From Anagrus nilaparvatae (taxonomy: Eukaryota > Arthropoda > Insecta > Hymenoptera > Mymaridae), in contig JAKSXM010000272.1 of NCBI GenBank assembly GCA_022575985.1, positions 27,111,501-27,175,500 on the forward strand: DNA of 64,000 nt, given 5' to 3'. The notes beneath the pieces were generated by a model. That model was not told the origin of the DNA and ran no database searches. It saw only the letters and a program-made list of their open reading frames with translations. A program made the translations under genes and the position numbers. Below, piece after piece: positions 12,541 through 23,588 of the stretch (position 1 is its first letter; every line of letters starts with the position of its first letter).

Positions 12541-13534
12541 ATTTATTTTATATTGTATATTTAACACAAAAAAAATTTTTTTTAAAGAACAATATTTCAT
12601 GTAAATAAAATTGCTAGCCAATATTTATGTAAAAAATTATTTAGACTAAAGAATTAATAATAAGTAATAAAGTATAATACTTATTGCTTCAAAAAAATAA
12701 ATTTAATTTATAAATTAACAACTCAAGCTTTATATGTTTTTTCTTTCATTTATTTATTTTATTTATTCCTTATATTTTTTAAATATTTTTCTGAAATTTA
12801 AAAAATTGCAATTATATGATTATCAATTTATTAGTTTTTTTAATTTATATTAAAAGAATCTTAAATATGTAAAGGAATTACAAAAATAAGTAGTAAATTT
12901 ACTAATTTTTGTATGATTTTCATTTTTTCTTTTTTATTAAAAATAGTTCTCTCATGCGTTATGTTATTAAGTTCTATAGACCATAATTATATTATACGCC
13001 TAGTCTTCTCATTGTTTATTAAACTTTTTTTTTTAAATTTCTTTATCATCTTTGTGAAAATTTGATTTATTCCGCATTAAAAATTAAAATGATACCAAAA
13101 AATTTCTTGATTTAAAGAAAAAACGCGCGCGGTCACGTGGAGAAAGATTTCTTCCCCTTCCAATGAATATTTTTCAAGGAAATAATTTGATGGAAGGGGA
13201 ATAATTTTTCTCGGATTTGATATAACAGGAAGAAGTTCAACATAAGCCCGCAGTAAAAAGCACGCAAAATACAAGGCGGCGCTAGCTCCATATCACGTGA
13301 TGTCTAAGTAAGAATTCCCATTTCCCTGGAATCCCCTAGCAGTTTTCTATGAGTAATTGATGAGGTAAGAACTTCGTTATTTTTTTGTAATTTTATTATT
13401 TGAATGTTAAAAATTTAACTTACTTTTTTTAAATTAAAAAAATTATTTTGACAGTAAATTATAAAATAAATATACTTTAATCAGAGACAATCAGTACATT
13501 GATATAAAAATTTTATAATAAAATTTGTTGAACT
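12541..13534. promoter_or_regulatory. DDX46 3' end and SGT1 upstream region
   Basis: The first half is AT-rich with AATAAA signals (about 12604). From 13,120 the base composition changes: a CpG patch (ACGCGCGCGG), E-box CACGTG at 13134-13139, an imperfect hairpin (arms about 13141-13163 and 13191-13211 around CTTCCCCTTCCA / TGGAAGGGGAA), a GGCGGCGC patch at 13275-13282, and a second E-box in the palindrome ATCACGTGAT (core 13294-13299). The second E-box lies 236 bp upstream of the SGT1 start, so this is probably its promoter. Confidence 0.5.
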
Positions 13535-15111
13535 ATGGCGGGCCAAGAGGATAAGCCAGAAAAATTAAATGAGGTATTTATAGAATTTTGTTATAAAAAA
13601 ATTAATAATTTAAAATAAATAAATTTTTAATAATAATTAATAATTAACGAGATTATATAGTATTAAAAATTTTAATCTGTATAATACGAAAAAAATAAAC
13701 AATTGACAAAACAAACGTTATTATTGATAACACGTGTTTTTAAAATCGTTTGTTTTAATTCTAAATACTAAAAAAAAATTTTATTTAAATGAAAACCATT
13801 TTAAAATTTACAGGCACCTGTCATAAATATAAAGCATGATTATTATCAAACTGAATCTCACGTTATTGTAACGATATTAGCGAAAAATTCAGAAAATGTA
13901 AAAGTCGAATACAGTGACAATGAAGTAAGTAAATTTTTCTGGAATAATCTATAGAATAAAATTGAGATTAACGCTTTTTTTGATGATTGATTTGGAAATT
14001 AAATTTTTGTTTATTGCATTTTAAAGAATTTTGTTTGCATTCTTGTGGTGACACGCGCGTAATAAGATAGGGCAAGACTAAAATAACATCATTATTTTAG
14101 ATTAAAAAACATATTTTGGACATGCATGTATCAAAATAATTTTAGAACATTAAAAACAATATTACTGTTTAAAATTTTTTTTTCTTACCTAATTTTTAAA
14201 TAAGTAACTTAGAATTCTTAAAATATTTTAAAATAGTACACTGTGGTGAATAGTACTGTTTCTTATCTGATTCTATCCTGATATTTAGTTTATACTAGAA
14301 CATAAATTAAATTAGATTGTAGTATATTTACGGTTTAGAATGTCTTCTGTGTACATGAATATTTTGAGTTTCGTATAATTTAAATGCTGCTTATAAAAAT
14401 GAGGAGAATTATCCTTAAAGATTTCCGTACTTTTATAACTAATTAAATTATTTTAAATTATATTTTATTAATAAAAATGTAATATTTTTAAAAACTGAGA
14501 TCAATTATTTTAATTATTTATCACTTTTATTACTAAGATTAATAAATTTTTTTTAGCTTAAGGTTCAAGCCAAAATACCAAATGCAAATGAATATAGTTT
14601 AAATTTAAACTTACATCGGGAAATTATACCAGACGAATGTTCTTATAAAGTAGTCCCTTCAAAAATTGAAGTTAAATTAAAAAAGAAAGATGGATTCAGA
14701 TGGGATAGCTTAGAAAAACCAGTTGAAAAGGAACAATCTAAAGTTGAACAGCCACCTAAATATCCTAGTTCGTCAAAAAAATCAAAAGATTGGGACAAAG
14801 TAGAAAAGGAAATTGAAAAAGAAAAAGAAGACACTGAAGGCGATGAAGCTGTTAATAAATTGTTCCAAGAAATTTACGGAAAAGGATCTGATGAAGTTAG
14901 ACGAGCCATGAATAAATCATTTGTAAGCATAAGATGATTAAGAATTTTTAAAATTTAAGTTTTTGTTTAAGATATTTTTCCAAAATTTTTCTTTTTATTG
15001 CAGCAAGAATCAGGTGGAACTGTATTAAGTACTAACTGGGATGAAGTAAAACAAGGAAAGGTTGATAGAAAACCTCCAGATGGCTTAGAATGGAAATCCT
15101 GGGATAATTAA
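13535..15111 (+). CDS. SUGT1: SGT1 co-chaperone (suppressor of G2 allele of SKP1)
   Basis: Exons 13535-13573, 13814-13924, 14557-14922 and 15004-15111 give 207 aa, all in frame. After a 13-aa first exon comes a CS domain (about residues 15-100) with [23 protein letters not shown] and [15 protein letters not shown]. The C-terminal SGS domain (about 115-207) carries [30 protein letters not shown] and RAMNKSF followed by [10 protein letters not shown]. Plant and vertebrate SGT1 also have an N-terminal TPR domain; it is absent here, as in other insects. The protein bridges HSP90 to SCF ubiquitin ligases and kinetochore assembly (family knowledge). Introns are short apart from one of 632 bp. Confidence 0.95.
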
Positions 15112-15499
15112 GTGTTTTTTAATGTGTAATTTATTTTTGAATGTTCAACTAAAATTTTTTAACTATTTTTAAGAAATAAGATGAATTCTAAGTGTAAAGT
15201 TAATGTATCAATAAGAAGAAAAAAAGTTTTGTTCATAAAATAATAAATTTTTTACTTTTAATTATACATCACAATTGTTTTTTTTAAATTATAAATATAA
15301 TTTCCTATAAATTTGAATATTTTATAAACCAACAGGTAGTAAATTTTACATACAATATTTTATATTTAATTACAAATTAGTATATTTTATTTAAATAATT
15401 ATTTTAAAGTCTATTTTTACATTTTTACAAATTTAAATTGTGCAATTGATATTTATAAATATTTACAACATAGTAAAGCACTCTTGATTAATAATAATT
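15112..15499. other. Convergent 3' region, SGT1 / CCDC51
   Basis: These 388 bp lie between facing stop codons. The stretch is AT-rich with candidate AATAAA signals on both strands (for example AATAAATTT near 15241), so the two transcripts may overlap at their 3' ends. No gene is visible. Confidence 0.5.
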
Positions 15500-16550
15500 T
15501 TAAGTATTTAAAATTTGTCTTAAAACGTAATAACCTAAAAGTGCAATACCAAAATAATAACTAGTTTGTTTAAGTTTTTCTATTTCTGCAAATGGATAAT
15601 CATCTATATGATGAGCTAATTCAGGCCTATTATTTACATTTAAATTCTCTGAATCAGCTGTCGAATTTGTTAATTGAGGTACAGCAAGAGCTGATGTTAC
15701 ATTAAATTGTTGTTTTTCAATTTTATTAATTATCATTAATAATTTTTCATTTATATTTTCTTCCATTAGGCTTTGAGTTTCAGTTATAACATTTCTCACA
15801 TCCACGATTCTTTTGTTATTGTATATCATAGATGCTGTTAAAGATATGAAAGCTAAAATCGTTGAAGCAATAATTGACAAATATTTATATTTTTGGGCAT
15901 AAATGACTTGAGCATCATGATATTCTTTAATTACGGTTGTTAAATGAGTAAAATGATCTCTTTCTTCTTTTTCTACATGAATTAACATCTCATTTATTTT
16001 ATGTTGGTCTTGCAAGCCTCTGTTTTCTAAAATTGTCAAATGAACGTATTTTGGATCATCTCGCTTTGTTTGCACTAATTCACTGTATATTTCTTTCAAT
16101 TTTTCATTAATTGTCATACTTTCTTGAGTAAGTTTTCTTCTTTTGTCTTGACATTCAAACAACTTATCTTGAACTAACATAACTTGGTGTTTTGCAGCTT
16201 CGATCATTTCTGCACCAGTTAATTTTTGGTACCATTGCCACCAATGCACAAATTGGTCTGGTAAAGGTGTTGCAGATTTAAGAGCAATGCTACTTGTAGA
16301 TTCATTTAATTGCTATAATTTATATAAAACTAATTACAAAATACATTTTTATTTAGATATTTAAAAAAATATTTAAATTTACCCTTAAAAAATTCATGTA
16401 TTTTTTTGGTGATATTATTTGTAAAATATTATCTTGTATTTTTTCCATAGAACTAACTGCAGAACTTGAATTACTGTTGTAAATAAAAGGTGTTTTATTT
16501 GTATGTTTTGATATCAAAGTCTTAAATATTTTCCATGAACTTCCTGCCAT
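15500..16550 (-). CDS. CCDC51: CCDC51/MITOK-like mitochondrial potassium channel protein
   Basis: Two exons, 16550-16383 and 16312-15500, give 326 aa. The start ATG at 16550 is chosen because the frame further upstream (to 16568) has only a TTG. The N-terminus (MAGSSWKIFKTLISKHTNKT) is basic and lacks acidic residues, as expected for a mitochondrial presequence. Then come a WWQWYQKLTG motif, a long coiled coil (about residues 85-190, with ENRGLQDQHKINEML and EKEERDHF), a first membrane segment (about 201-219, LSIIASTILAFISLTASMIY) and a second hydrophobic segment at the C-terminus (about 306-324). This W-W-x-x-Y, coiled-coil, two-TM layout is that of CCDC51, the pore subunit of the inner-membrane mitoKATP channel. 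The central region is shorter than in human (411 aa). Identity is good; channel activity is inferred from the family. Confidence 0.85.
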
Positions 16551-16911
16551 TTTTAAAATTTTTGTCAATATTAAAATACCTTTCTATACAATTCTTGATA
16601 TTATTATCCATGCGTCATTTATATTATTAAATTTTTTTTTATTATTTTGTAGCACACTGCACAGATCATCTGTTTTTTTATTACCTTATTTTTTATTTCT
16701 GTCAAATCCTATTTTGCTTCTCAATGCGCACATGATTTTATTATTTGGAGTGCTGGAGTTGGGGTAAAAGAAAACCGTCGTATTTGTTCATATAAGTTCA
16801 TGTGGGATCCGCACGCTGTTCCTTTTTTCACTAAAAATAAAAAATTTATAAACAAAGTATCATAGTTATTGAGGTTATTTTTAATATTACACATAAAATT
16901 TTTATTTAATA
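16551..16911. promoter_or_regulatory. Bidirectional promoter, CCDC51 (-) / PFDN6 (+)
   Basis: Only 361 bp separate the two divergent start codons, so both genes must be driven from here. The middle (16,720-16,830) is less AT-rich than its flanks and contains GCGCACATG, GTCGT and GGATCCGCACGC. I see no TATA box placed convincingly for either gene, which fits a housekeeping bidirectional promoter. Confidence 0.55.
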
Positions 16912-17280
16912 ATGTCTGAAGAAATTAAAAAAAAATTACAAACTGAAATTGATCAGTTTAAACAATTACAAAAAGATTATCATAAAGCATTATCAAAAAG
17001 ACAACAATTAGACAGTCAATTAAATGAAAATAGCGTTGTTAAATCAGAGTTTGATCTTTTAGAACCAGGTGATGATGTTTTTAAATTAATTGGACCTGTT
17101 TTAATAAAGCAAGATATTGTTGAAGCTAAAGAAAATGTTAAAAAAAGAATGGATTACATATCATCAGAAATTACTCGTATAGAAGAACTTATTGAAACAA
17201 TGGATAAAAAACAAGATACTCATCGTAAGAATGTTGAAAAATATCAAAGTATGCTACAAACTAGTCAAAGTGTTCGATAA
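16912..17280 (+). CDS. PFDN6: Prefoldin subunit 6
   Basis: A single exon encodes 122 aa, close to the usual length of beta-type prefoldins (about 125-129 aa). Two long helices flank a short beta hairpin (DVFKLIGPVLIKQDIVEAKE), the diagnostic prefoldin-6 segment. N-terminal (EEIKKKLQTEIDQFKQLQKD) and C-terminal heptads form the coiled-coil tentacles. In the hexameric prefoldin complex it captures unfolded actin and tubulin and hands them to the chaperonin CCT in the cytosol. It lies 361 bp from CCDC51, head-to-head. An AATAAAATAAT tail signal follows about 40 bp after the stop. Nothing is unusual in it. Confidence 0.96.
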   Translation: MSEEIKKKLQTEIDQFKQLQKDYHKALSKRQQLDSQLNENSVVKSEFDLLEPGDDVFKLIGPVLIKQDIVEAKENVKKRMDYISSEITRIEELIETMDKKQDTHRKNVEKYQSMLQTSQSVR

Positions 17281-18220
17281 AATTTATAAAAACTTTATAT
17301 TTATTATTGAGAAAATAAAATAATATTTTTTTCATAAAAAATATAATTTTATAAGGAATACTTAAATTTTTGGCAAATTTTCAATTTCTTTTCATGTGGA
17401 AAATACTTTTTAATTTAAAAATAGAAAACTTTTTAAAAGTTTATGAGTATTTGTATGAGAAATATTAAATTTAATTTACATTCATGACCATAAGACGAAT
17501 TCAAAATAAAAAATTATTTTTTCTGTTAAACAAATCAAATGCATTATTATATAAATAAAATTAGCAATAGATTTATGATTATAACAAAATTTAATTCTTG
17601 TAAAATGACATTTTTTTGTATGTAATATTAATGTAATAAATAGATAAATTTATATTTCACAACATTTGTATTTTTTGTTCATTTGGAAACAGTTATAAAA
17701 TTTGGTATTTTATTTGCAGCTTAATTAATTAAAGAAAAATTGACATTAAATTTTAACCGTTAAATAAAATTCAGATTTTAAGCCGTTAACTCAACTAGGC
17801 CTCCGTTAATTGAAATAATTTCAGTATAGGAAGAGAAAATAATAATCTTATTTTTAAAAATTTATTATGGATTATGTTGAGCACAAATTATTTTTATATT
17901 AGAATCAGGCTTTATTTAAAAATATTATTAAAAGAAATATAATGCAAAACAAATGAAAAATATTTTATTCAAAATTTTTACAATTAATATATATTAATAT
18001 GATCAATAAATTAGACATTTTTTTTATCAATAATTGAAAGTTCATTAAGCAAATAACTTGATATATAAAATCTATATAGATTTTTATTTTGGAATTTTCG
18101 GAAAAAAATATAAATTATTCATAATAAAATAAATTTTGAACATTTTTAGTAAGTTGGAGCCCGTGGTAGGCCCGTGGGTTGTATGGGCTAGTACCCGAAC
18201 TTTGTAATTTTCTTACTTTT

Positions 18221-18251
<31 letters not shown>

Positions 18252-18371
18252 TAATAGTAACATTAGTAACACGTGTTTTAGGTTAAAAAAACAAAATAAA
18301 AGAAAAATTAACAGGATCAAATCTCAAAATGTTATGAATTAAAAACATTTTTATATTGTTACTACTTAAAT
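17281..18371. other. Intergenic region PFDN6-TMEM242
   Basis: These 1.09 kb are AT-rich. An abrupt GC-rich patch at 18151-18200 contains two GCCCGTGG copies and can pair AGCCC with GGGCT. It is followed by an A27 run (18225-18251). An E-box in AACACGTGTT context (core 18270-18275) sits 97 bp before the TMEM242 start. The GC patch plus A-tract looks like the end of a short retroposed sequence, but I cannot identify a parent. Confidence 0.45.
18270..18275. promoter_or_regulatory. E-box CACGTG upstream of TMEM242
   Basis: Palindromic AACACGTGTT about 97 bp before the start codon of TMEM242. The same extended form occurs before DDX46/ATG13 (9090) and in SGT1 intron 1 (13731). Binding by a bHLH factor is inferred from the motif only. 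Confidence 0.4.
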
Positions 18372-18779
18372 ATGAGTAAGTTAAGTGAAATTGAGGAAAT
18401 ACTTTACAATACTTCAAAAGTACCAAAGAAGCTATCAAGTGAAGAAGAAAATAAAAATAAAAGAACAGAGCGAATAGTAGCAACTGTATTCTTGGGTGGA
18501 GTTACAGGACTTTCTTTACTTTTTGGTTTTAGTTCAACTTTAGCATCTGTAAAAAAAAATAATCCAGATATTTATGAAAAAAATAATTTAATGATACATA
18601 GAGATGCTGGTGTCAGATTAGCCGTAAGAGCTTTATGTTGGGGTTCAATTTATGCAACTTTATTCTGCACTACAGTTACTTATGGTATTTGGAAAATATC
18701 TGGAGCAAAAAATTTTCAAGAATTTCGTTTAAAAGCTCAAAACTTTTTACCAAAAATTACAAAAACAGTTTCTGATTAA
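18372..18779 (+). CDS. TMEM242: TMEM242 family mitochondrial membrane protein
   Basis: A single exon encodes 135 aa, near the human length of 141. There are two membrane segments, about residues 35-57 (ATVFLGGVTGLSLLFGF) and 87-108 (ALCWGSIYATLFCTTVTYG). Family landmarks are the STLASVKKNNPDIYEK loop, LAVRALCWGS(I/L)YA and a C-terminal FR.K.Q.FLPKI. Human TMEM242 is an inner-mitochondrial-membrane factor that helps assemble the ATP synthase c-ring and complex I; that role is inferred by homology. The start is the first ATG in the frame, preceded by TTAAAT. It is transcribed in the same direction as WDR75 but about 0.9 kb apart. Confidence 0.87.
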   Translation: MSKLSEIEEILYNTSKVPKKLSSEEENKNKRTERIVATVFLGGVTGLSLLFGFSSTLASVKKNNPDIYEKNNLMIHRDAGVRLAVRALCWGSIYATLFCTTVTYGIWKISGAKNFQEFRLKAQNFLPKITKTVSD

Positions 18780-19051
18780 ATCTTAAAATTGATATTTTTA
18801 AAAATGTGTATTTTAAATTTTAAAAAAGCCTTATATCGCTTATCACATAGACTCTGATGCTAGAAATTACTTGCAATGTAATTACTTTTTAAATCAATAA
18901 AGAATAAAATGTTTATTGTAACTATTAATAAGTTTAAGAATTCTAATTCATAATTAAGTTTAGTGTTGTTTAATTGTTATTTAAAAAATGTAAAATAAAT
19001 AATATAAATATTGAGTACCAACTGTTTTATCTTTTAAATCACCTTATTAAA

Positions 19052-19164
19052 ATAACATGTCCAGATATATTGTTTTCCTTGAAAATTTGATTTCTAGTAA
19101 TAACTTATTAAGCGTGTTCACTATAGTAAAATTTCAAATCAAATTATATACTTGGACATGTTAT
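19052..19164. mobile_element. 113-bp MITE-like inverted-repeat element
   Basis: The ends are inverted copies: ATAACATGTCCAGATATAT on the left and its near-complement ATATACTTGGACATGTTAT on the right, with weaker complementarity continuing inward (GAAAATTTGATTT against AAATTTCAAATC). There is no coding capacity. Size and symmetry suit a very short non-autonomous DNA transposon. Flanking duplication is not clear, so the boundaries are approximate. Confidence 0.5.
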
Positions 19165-19569
19165 AAGTAATTATTTGCCTGCTGATTCAAATATTTATAC
19201 AAAACAATTTACATTTATCGATCTGTTCTTGTAAGGATAAATAAACTTATTATAATTTAGCATTTTAGTTTTGTTTGAAGTTTTGACATTATACAAAACT
19301 TAGTAACCCAGAAATTAATTATTTTTGGTATATATTTTTTATCCTTCAAGCAACCTAGCTTGATTTTTATTCTATTCAAAATTAGCAATTATTTTTTAAA
19401 TTAAATATATAAAGTTTAAAAAATTAATTATAACTGAAAGAAAATTGTATTTGCTTGTTTAAATTTTTCACCAAATAATTTGCGAAACCAAATAAATTAA
19501 ACTTTAGCGCGTCTTTAAAAAATACTTGCAATGCCATCTACATCTGGCTTAAAAAAACACTAAGTATCG

Positions 19570-19575
19570 CACGTG
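19570..19575. promoter_or_regulatory. E-box CACGTG upstream of WDR75
   Basis: GCACGTGTTT 128 bp before the WDR75 ATG. It is one of a set of CACGTG hexamers near gene starts in this block. Confidence 0.35.
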
Positions 19576-19702
19576 TTTTTTTTGTATATTTACAACACTT
19601 TATTTGTGCATGCAACTCCAATTAGTTAAAATGATCAAAAACATAAATTTGTTTTAAAAAATAAAATTTATTTTTAATTAAATATATATTAAAAATTTAA
19701 TA

Positions 19703-22700
19703 ATGCATATCTCATCGTGGCTATCAGATAAATTAAAAACTAATGAAAATAAAAATGAAGTTGATGAATTAGTTTTAAAACGAATTAGCGGTGGAAACAT
19801 TGTAGGCTATAAGCCTATTTTTTCACTTGATGGAGAGTAAGTTAAAAAAATTTCTACTGCAATCAATAAACTTTTAAACATTTAGCTTAAATTTATTAAT
19901 ATTTTTAGGAGTATATATGTAATATCAAAAAATTCAATTAGAGAATACAATATTAAAAATGGTTACTTGATAAAAGAGTATGCACCAGTAGAAGATCAAC
20001 TTATTGGTATCTTATTATCACCAGAGGATACCGATACAGTTATTGGTTGTACATATAAAGGTGAATTAGTTAATTGGAATTGTAAAAATGGATTTATTAC
20101 AAAAAGAGAAGTAAATATCTTTGACAATATTTAATTAAGAATTTAACATATGCCTGTAATTAAAGTTTCAAATATTTTTTTAAAGAAATTGGTCATACCA
20201 AATGTAGTTATTCGTACCTTTAATATTATAAGTTATAAGTTAAACTCAGGCATGAGTGTAAAAAATGTACTTATAACTTATGTTCTAGAAGATATTGAAA
20301 CCAACCAATTGTATTTAAATATTGAAATTTATGATTTTAAAAGCGGTATGAAAATAATGTATAAAAAAATTGAGTAAGTATTATAGAATTATTCTTGTTT
20401 TTAAAAAATCTTAAATTAAGAAATTTTAGTATAATTTTATTATTTTTAGAATAATAAATGAATATTATTATATTGATATTATTGCTAATTATGGAGATAA
20501 TTTGATTGGGGTGGCCCACAATCGTGGATTGTATATATTTGATCCTACCCAACGCCTTAAATTTTTAAGGTAATTATTCAAATAAAATCGTTTTGTAATT
20601 CTTTATATATTCATTTCTAATATTTTTAACAATATTAGGCATAAAACGGAAAGAGAATTTTCGACTATATGTGGACACCCAGAAGAAGAGTGTGTGGCCA
20701 CTGGAGATGTTAGTGGGAGAGTTTTAATATGGAGAAATTTGCTGGATTTGTATCCAGTGAAGACCACCTATCACTGGCACACATTGCCAGCTAGAAATAT
20801 TATTTTTAGCCAGTCAGGTAAATATAATTTAATTTCCAATTTAATTTTTGTATTAGCCAATTAAAATTGAAATTACTTATTAAATTTTGTTCATAGGTGG
20901 TTACATGTATACTGGAGGTAGCGAAAGAGTACTGGTGAAATGGCTTTTATCAAATCCACAAAATAAAGCATTTCTTCCTCGATTAGCTGCCCCAATTAGA
21001 TATTTAGCAATAGCACCAGAAAATGTGCACTTAGCAATATCTACTTTAGATAATGGTAATTTTAAAACTAAATTTATAATATTTATATATTTTTTTATTA
21101 ATCAATAAATTTTTGATTAGGAATAACTATTATGAATGCACAAAGACAAATTGTATCAACGATACAAAATTTTACACTAAGCTTTGATGATTCCGTCGAA
21201 CAGTTTCCTGCTGGTCTTGTTTTAGATCCATTAACTAATAGTTTAGTACTGAATAGTCGGACAGGCCATATTCAATTTTTTAATACAATTAATAAAAATT
21301 TATTATATAATGTTAGTAAATTTAAAAATGCATAGTTAGAATTATACTTAAGTCATTTATTTATTTTTTTGATTAATTAAAATTTAAATTATAGTTGAAC
21401 ATAACTGATCAAAATATCATAACTGATGAAAGAGATTTAAAAATTGTAAATACTGAAGTTATTAAAATAGCAATTAATTGTGATGGGTCTTGGCTAGCGA
21501 CTGTTGAAGAACGTGATGATGCTATAAATCACAAAGATTTGAGACTTAAATTTTGGCTATACAGCAAAGAAAAACAAAAGTATAAATAATTTCTTACTTA
21601 AAAATAAATTTACTATTTTTAAATAATTCTTTTACTAAATAAATTTTTTTGCTCCAGTTTTTTTTTAAATACAGTTATTGAGTATCCTCATGAAATTGGA
21701 ATAAATTCAATTAAATTTAAACCTAAATCATCTGCTGAAGATGAAGAATGTGCAATAACAATTGGAAGAGACAGAAAATTTAAATTGTGGACATTTTCTC
21801 AGCAGGACTCAAAAGATGGTAACTAATTTTGTTTAGTAATCAAAAAAATTTTTTAAACAAAATTTTAATTTTATTTAGGTGATTCTCATTGGAAATGTTA
21901 TAGTCATCAATCTTATCGTAATTTATCAACAATGGATGCGAGTTTTTCAATTGATGGTTCTGTTTTAGCTGTTGGTTTTGAAAATAATTTAACATTGTGG
22001 AACCCAGAATTAATGGAATTCAAATGCAATTTAACAAATATTTATTTAAAAGAAGATTCTAGGTAAATAAATTAAGTGGCATACTGATCCATAATTAAAT
22101 TAAAAGGATTTTTAAAAATTTTATTTCTAATTAATTTGATGTTACAGGCGGGTTGAGTTCGGTAATCAGGATCAATGTCACTTGATTGTAGTTGGTTACA
22201 CTTCACATTTAGCTGTTTGGAGTATAGATGATTTAAGTGTAAAATGGATTACTCAGGTTAATTTATTAACTTTAACTTCTGATCCGTTTTCTAGTTATAT
22301 GGCGATTGTTAGCGATGAAAATAAATGTAAGTTCTTATAATATTTAAGATTTTAATTTAATTTCAAAATAATTTATGTCCATTTTTGTTTCAGTAATAGT
22401 ATTTACCCCAGAAAGCGAGAAACCTGTGTATGTAAAAAATAGTATCGCTGAAAATGATTGTAGCATATTAAGTGCTTGCTTTGTACCTCAGCAACAAAAT
22501 AGAGAAAATTTGCTTGAATGGCAAACTAATTCTCAACTATTTTATTTGACAACAGAGAAGGTGCTTATTAACAGTTAAACTTTTTTTTTTTTTTTTCAAA
22601 TAATAAAATTTTTTGCTTGTTTAGGAATTACTGGTTTTAGAACCAAAATCTGATACAAATGAAAGATTAGAAAAAGTATCATTGAATTCTAGCTTACCTT

Positions 22701-23237
22701 TGACGATGTTCCAAAGAATGATTTGTAAAAAAATTTCAAACGTTGAAAAACATTCGTCCGTAATATTCGAACATAATGATTCATCCGCTCACAATTCTAT
22801 CATGGAATTAGTAATTCATTTTTTTTTTTTTTTTAATTAAGTTTGAAAATAATTTTATTAACAAAAATTTATATTTCAGTTTTTAACAACTCCATCTTAC
22901 AAATTACCACCAATGAGCTCACTATGTTCACCTTTTTTAATATCGTTAATTAAAAAATATCAATCAAATAAGAATAGATATATGAGGTAAGAATTTTTTT
23001 TAATAAAAATTAAGGCTAAGCTATTTTATTCAACTTAACCAGTAAAATTATTATTTTAGTCCTTCAGAAAAAAATGAGAAAAATATAGATTATCAAATAA
23101 ACGAAAAAGAATCTGTAAGTTTAAATAAAACTATTGAAATTAGTAAAAGGGAAAATTCTTATGACAATATTAAAGTATTGACTGATTCTAATTGGGATTT
23201 TCTTCAAGGGATTTTACCAAGCTTTGGAGATATTTAA
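19703..23237 (+). CDS. WDR75: WDR75 / Utp17 small-subunit processome WD-repeat protein
   Basis: Fifteen exons: 19703-19836, 19909-20110, 20186-20373, 20450-20569, 20639-20817, 20897-21055, 21121-21311, 21395-21579, 21658-21818, 21879-22062, 22148-22326, 22394-22560, 22625-22810, 22880-22986 and 23060-23237. They total 2,520 nt or 839 aa (human 830). Every junction is in frame; the choice of CCAG at 21657 over TACAG is forced because the latter gives an immediate stop. Landmarks are GGNIVGYKPIFS at the N-terminus, ICGHPEEECVATGDVSGRV, YHWHTLPARNIIFSQSGGYM, TGGSERVLVKW and FLNTVIEYPHE, spread over two beta-propellers. WDR75 belongs to the tUTP/UtpA subcomplex and couples rDNA transcription to 18S pre-rRNA processing in the nucleolus. 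The terminal exon ends in an SGT-free, Asn/Lys/Glu-rich tail. The acceptor at 20185 is my least certain junction. Confidence 0.92.
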
Positions 23238-23588
23238 AAAATGAAAAAAAATTTTAGTCTTTTGAGATTATATTCAATTTTTTTATTAAAATATTTCTTT
23301 ATGAATAATTAATTACCTAAAATCTGAGTAAAATTTTTTATTTCGTTTACCAATTATATATATTATATTTTGTAAAAAGTTTTAAATTTTAAGGAATGAA
23401 TGTTAATACAATTTTTACAATAAATAAAAAAAATGTAATGTTTAAAAGTTGTAAATTTTTTTATTTTTACAAAAATATATTACAATTATTTTCAGTATTT
23501 TAAATATTTTCATTTTATTGTATTTTGATTTTATATTAAAAAATATTTACACAAGTATATAACAAAAAAATTATAACTAAATAATAAA
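23238..23588. other. Convergent 3' region WDR75 / POLD2
   Basis: These 351 bp between facing stop codons are strongly AT-rich and contain AATAAA (about 23421) for the plus transcript and TTTATT runs serving the minus transcript. No gene is visible. Confidence 0.5.

Larger units (their letters stand above)
18780..19702. other. Intergenic region TMEM242-WDR75
   Basis: AT-rich. It contains AATAAA-type signals for TMEM242 (about 18896), a small inverted-repeat element (19052-19164, listed separately) and an E-box (19570-19575) 128 bp before the WDR75 start. Confidence 0.45.

Noticed and set aside
16551..16568. N-terminal extension of CCDC51 by six residues
   Set aside because: The upstream codon is TTG, not ATG; the ATG at 16,550 gives a plausible mitochondrial presequence start.
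20150..20185. ATG at 20,150 as the start of a separate gene
   Set aside because: The frame from 20,186 on is WDR75 exon 3. Splicing 20,110 to 20,186 keeps phase and matches the family, while 20,150-20,185 lies in the intron.
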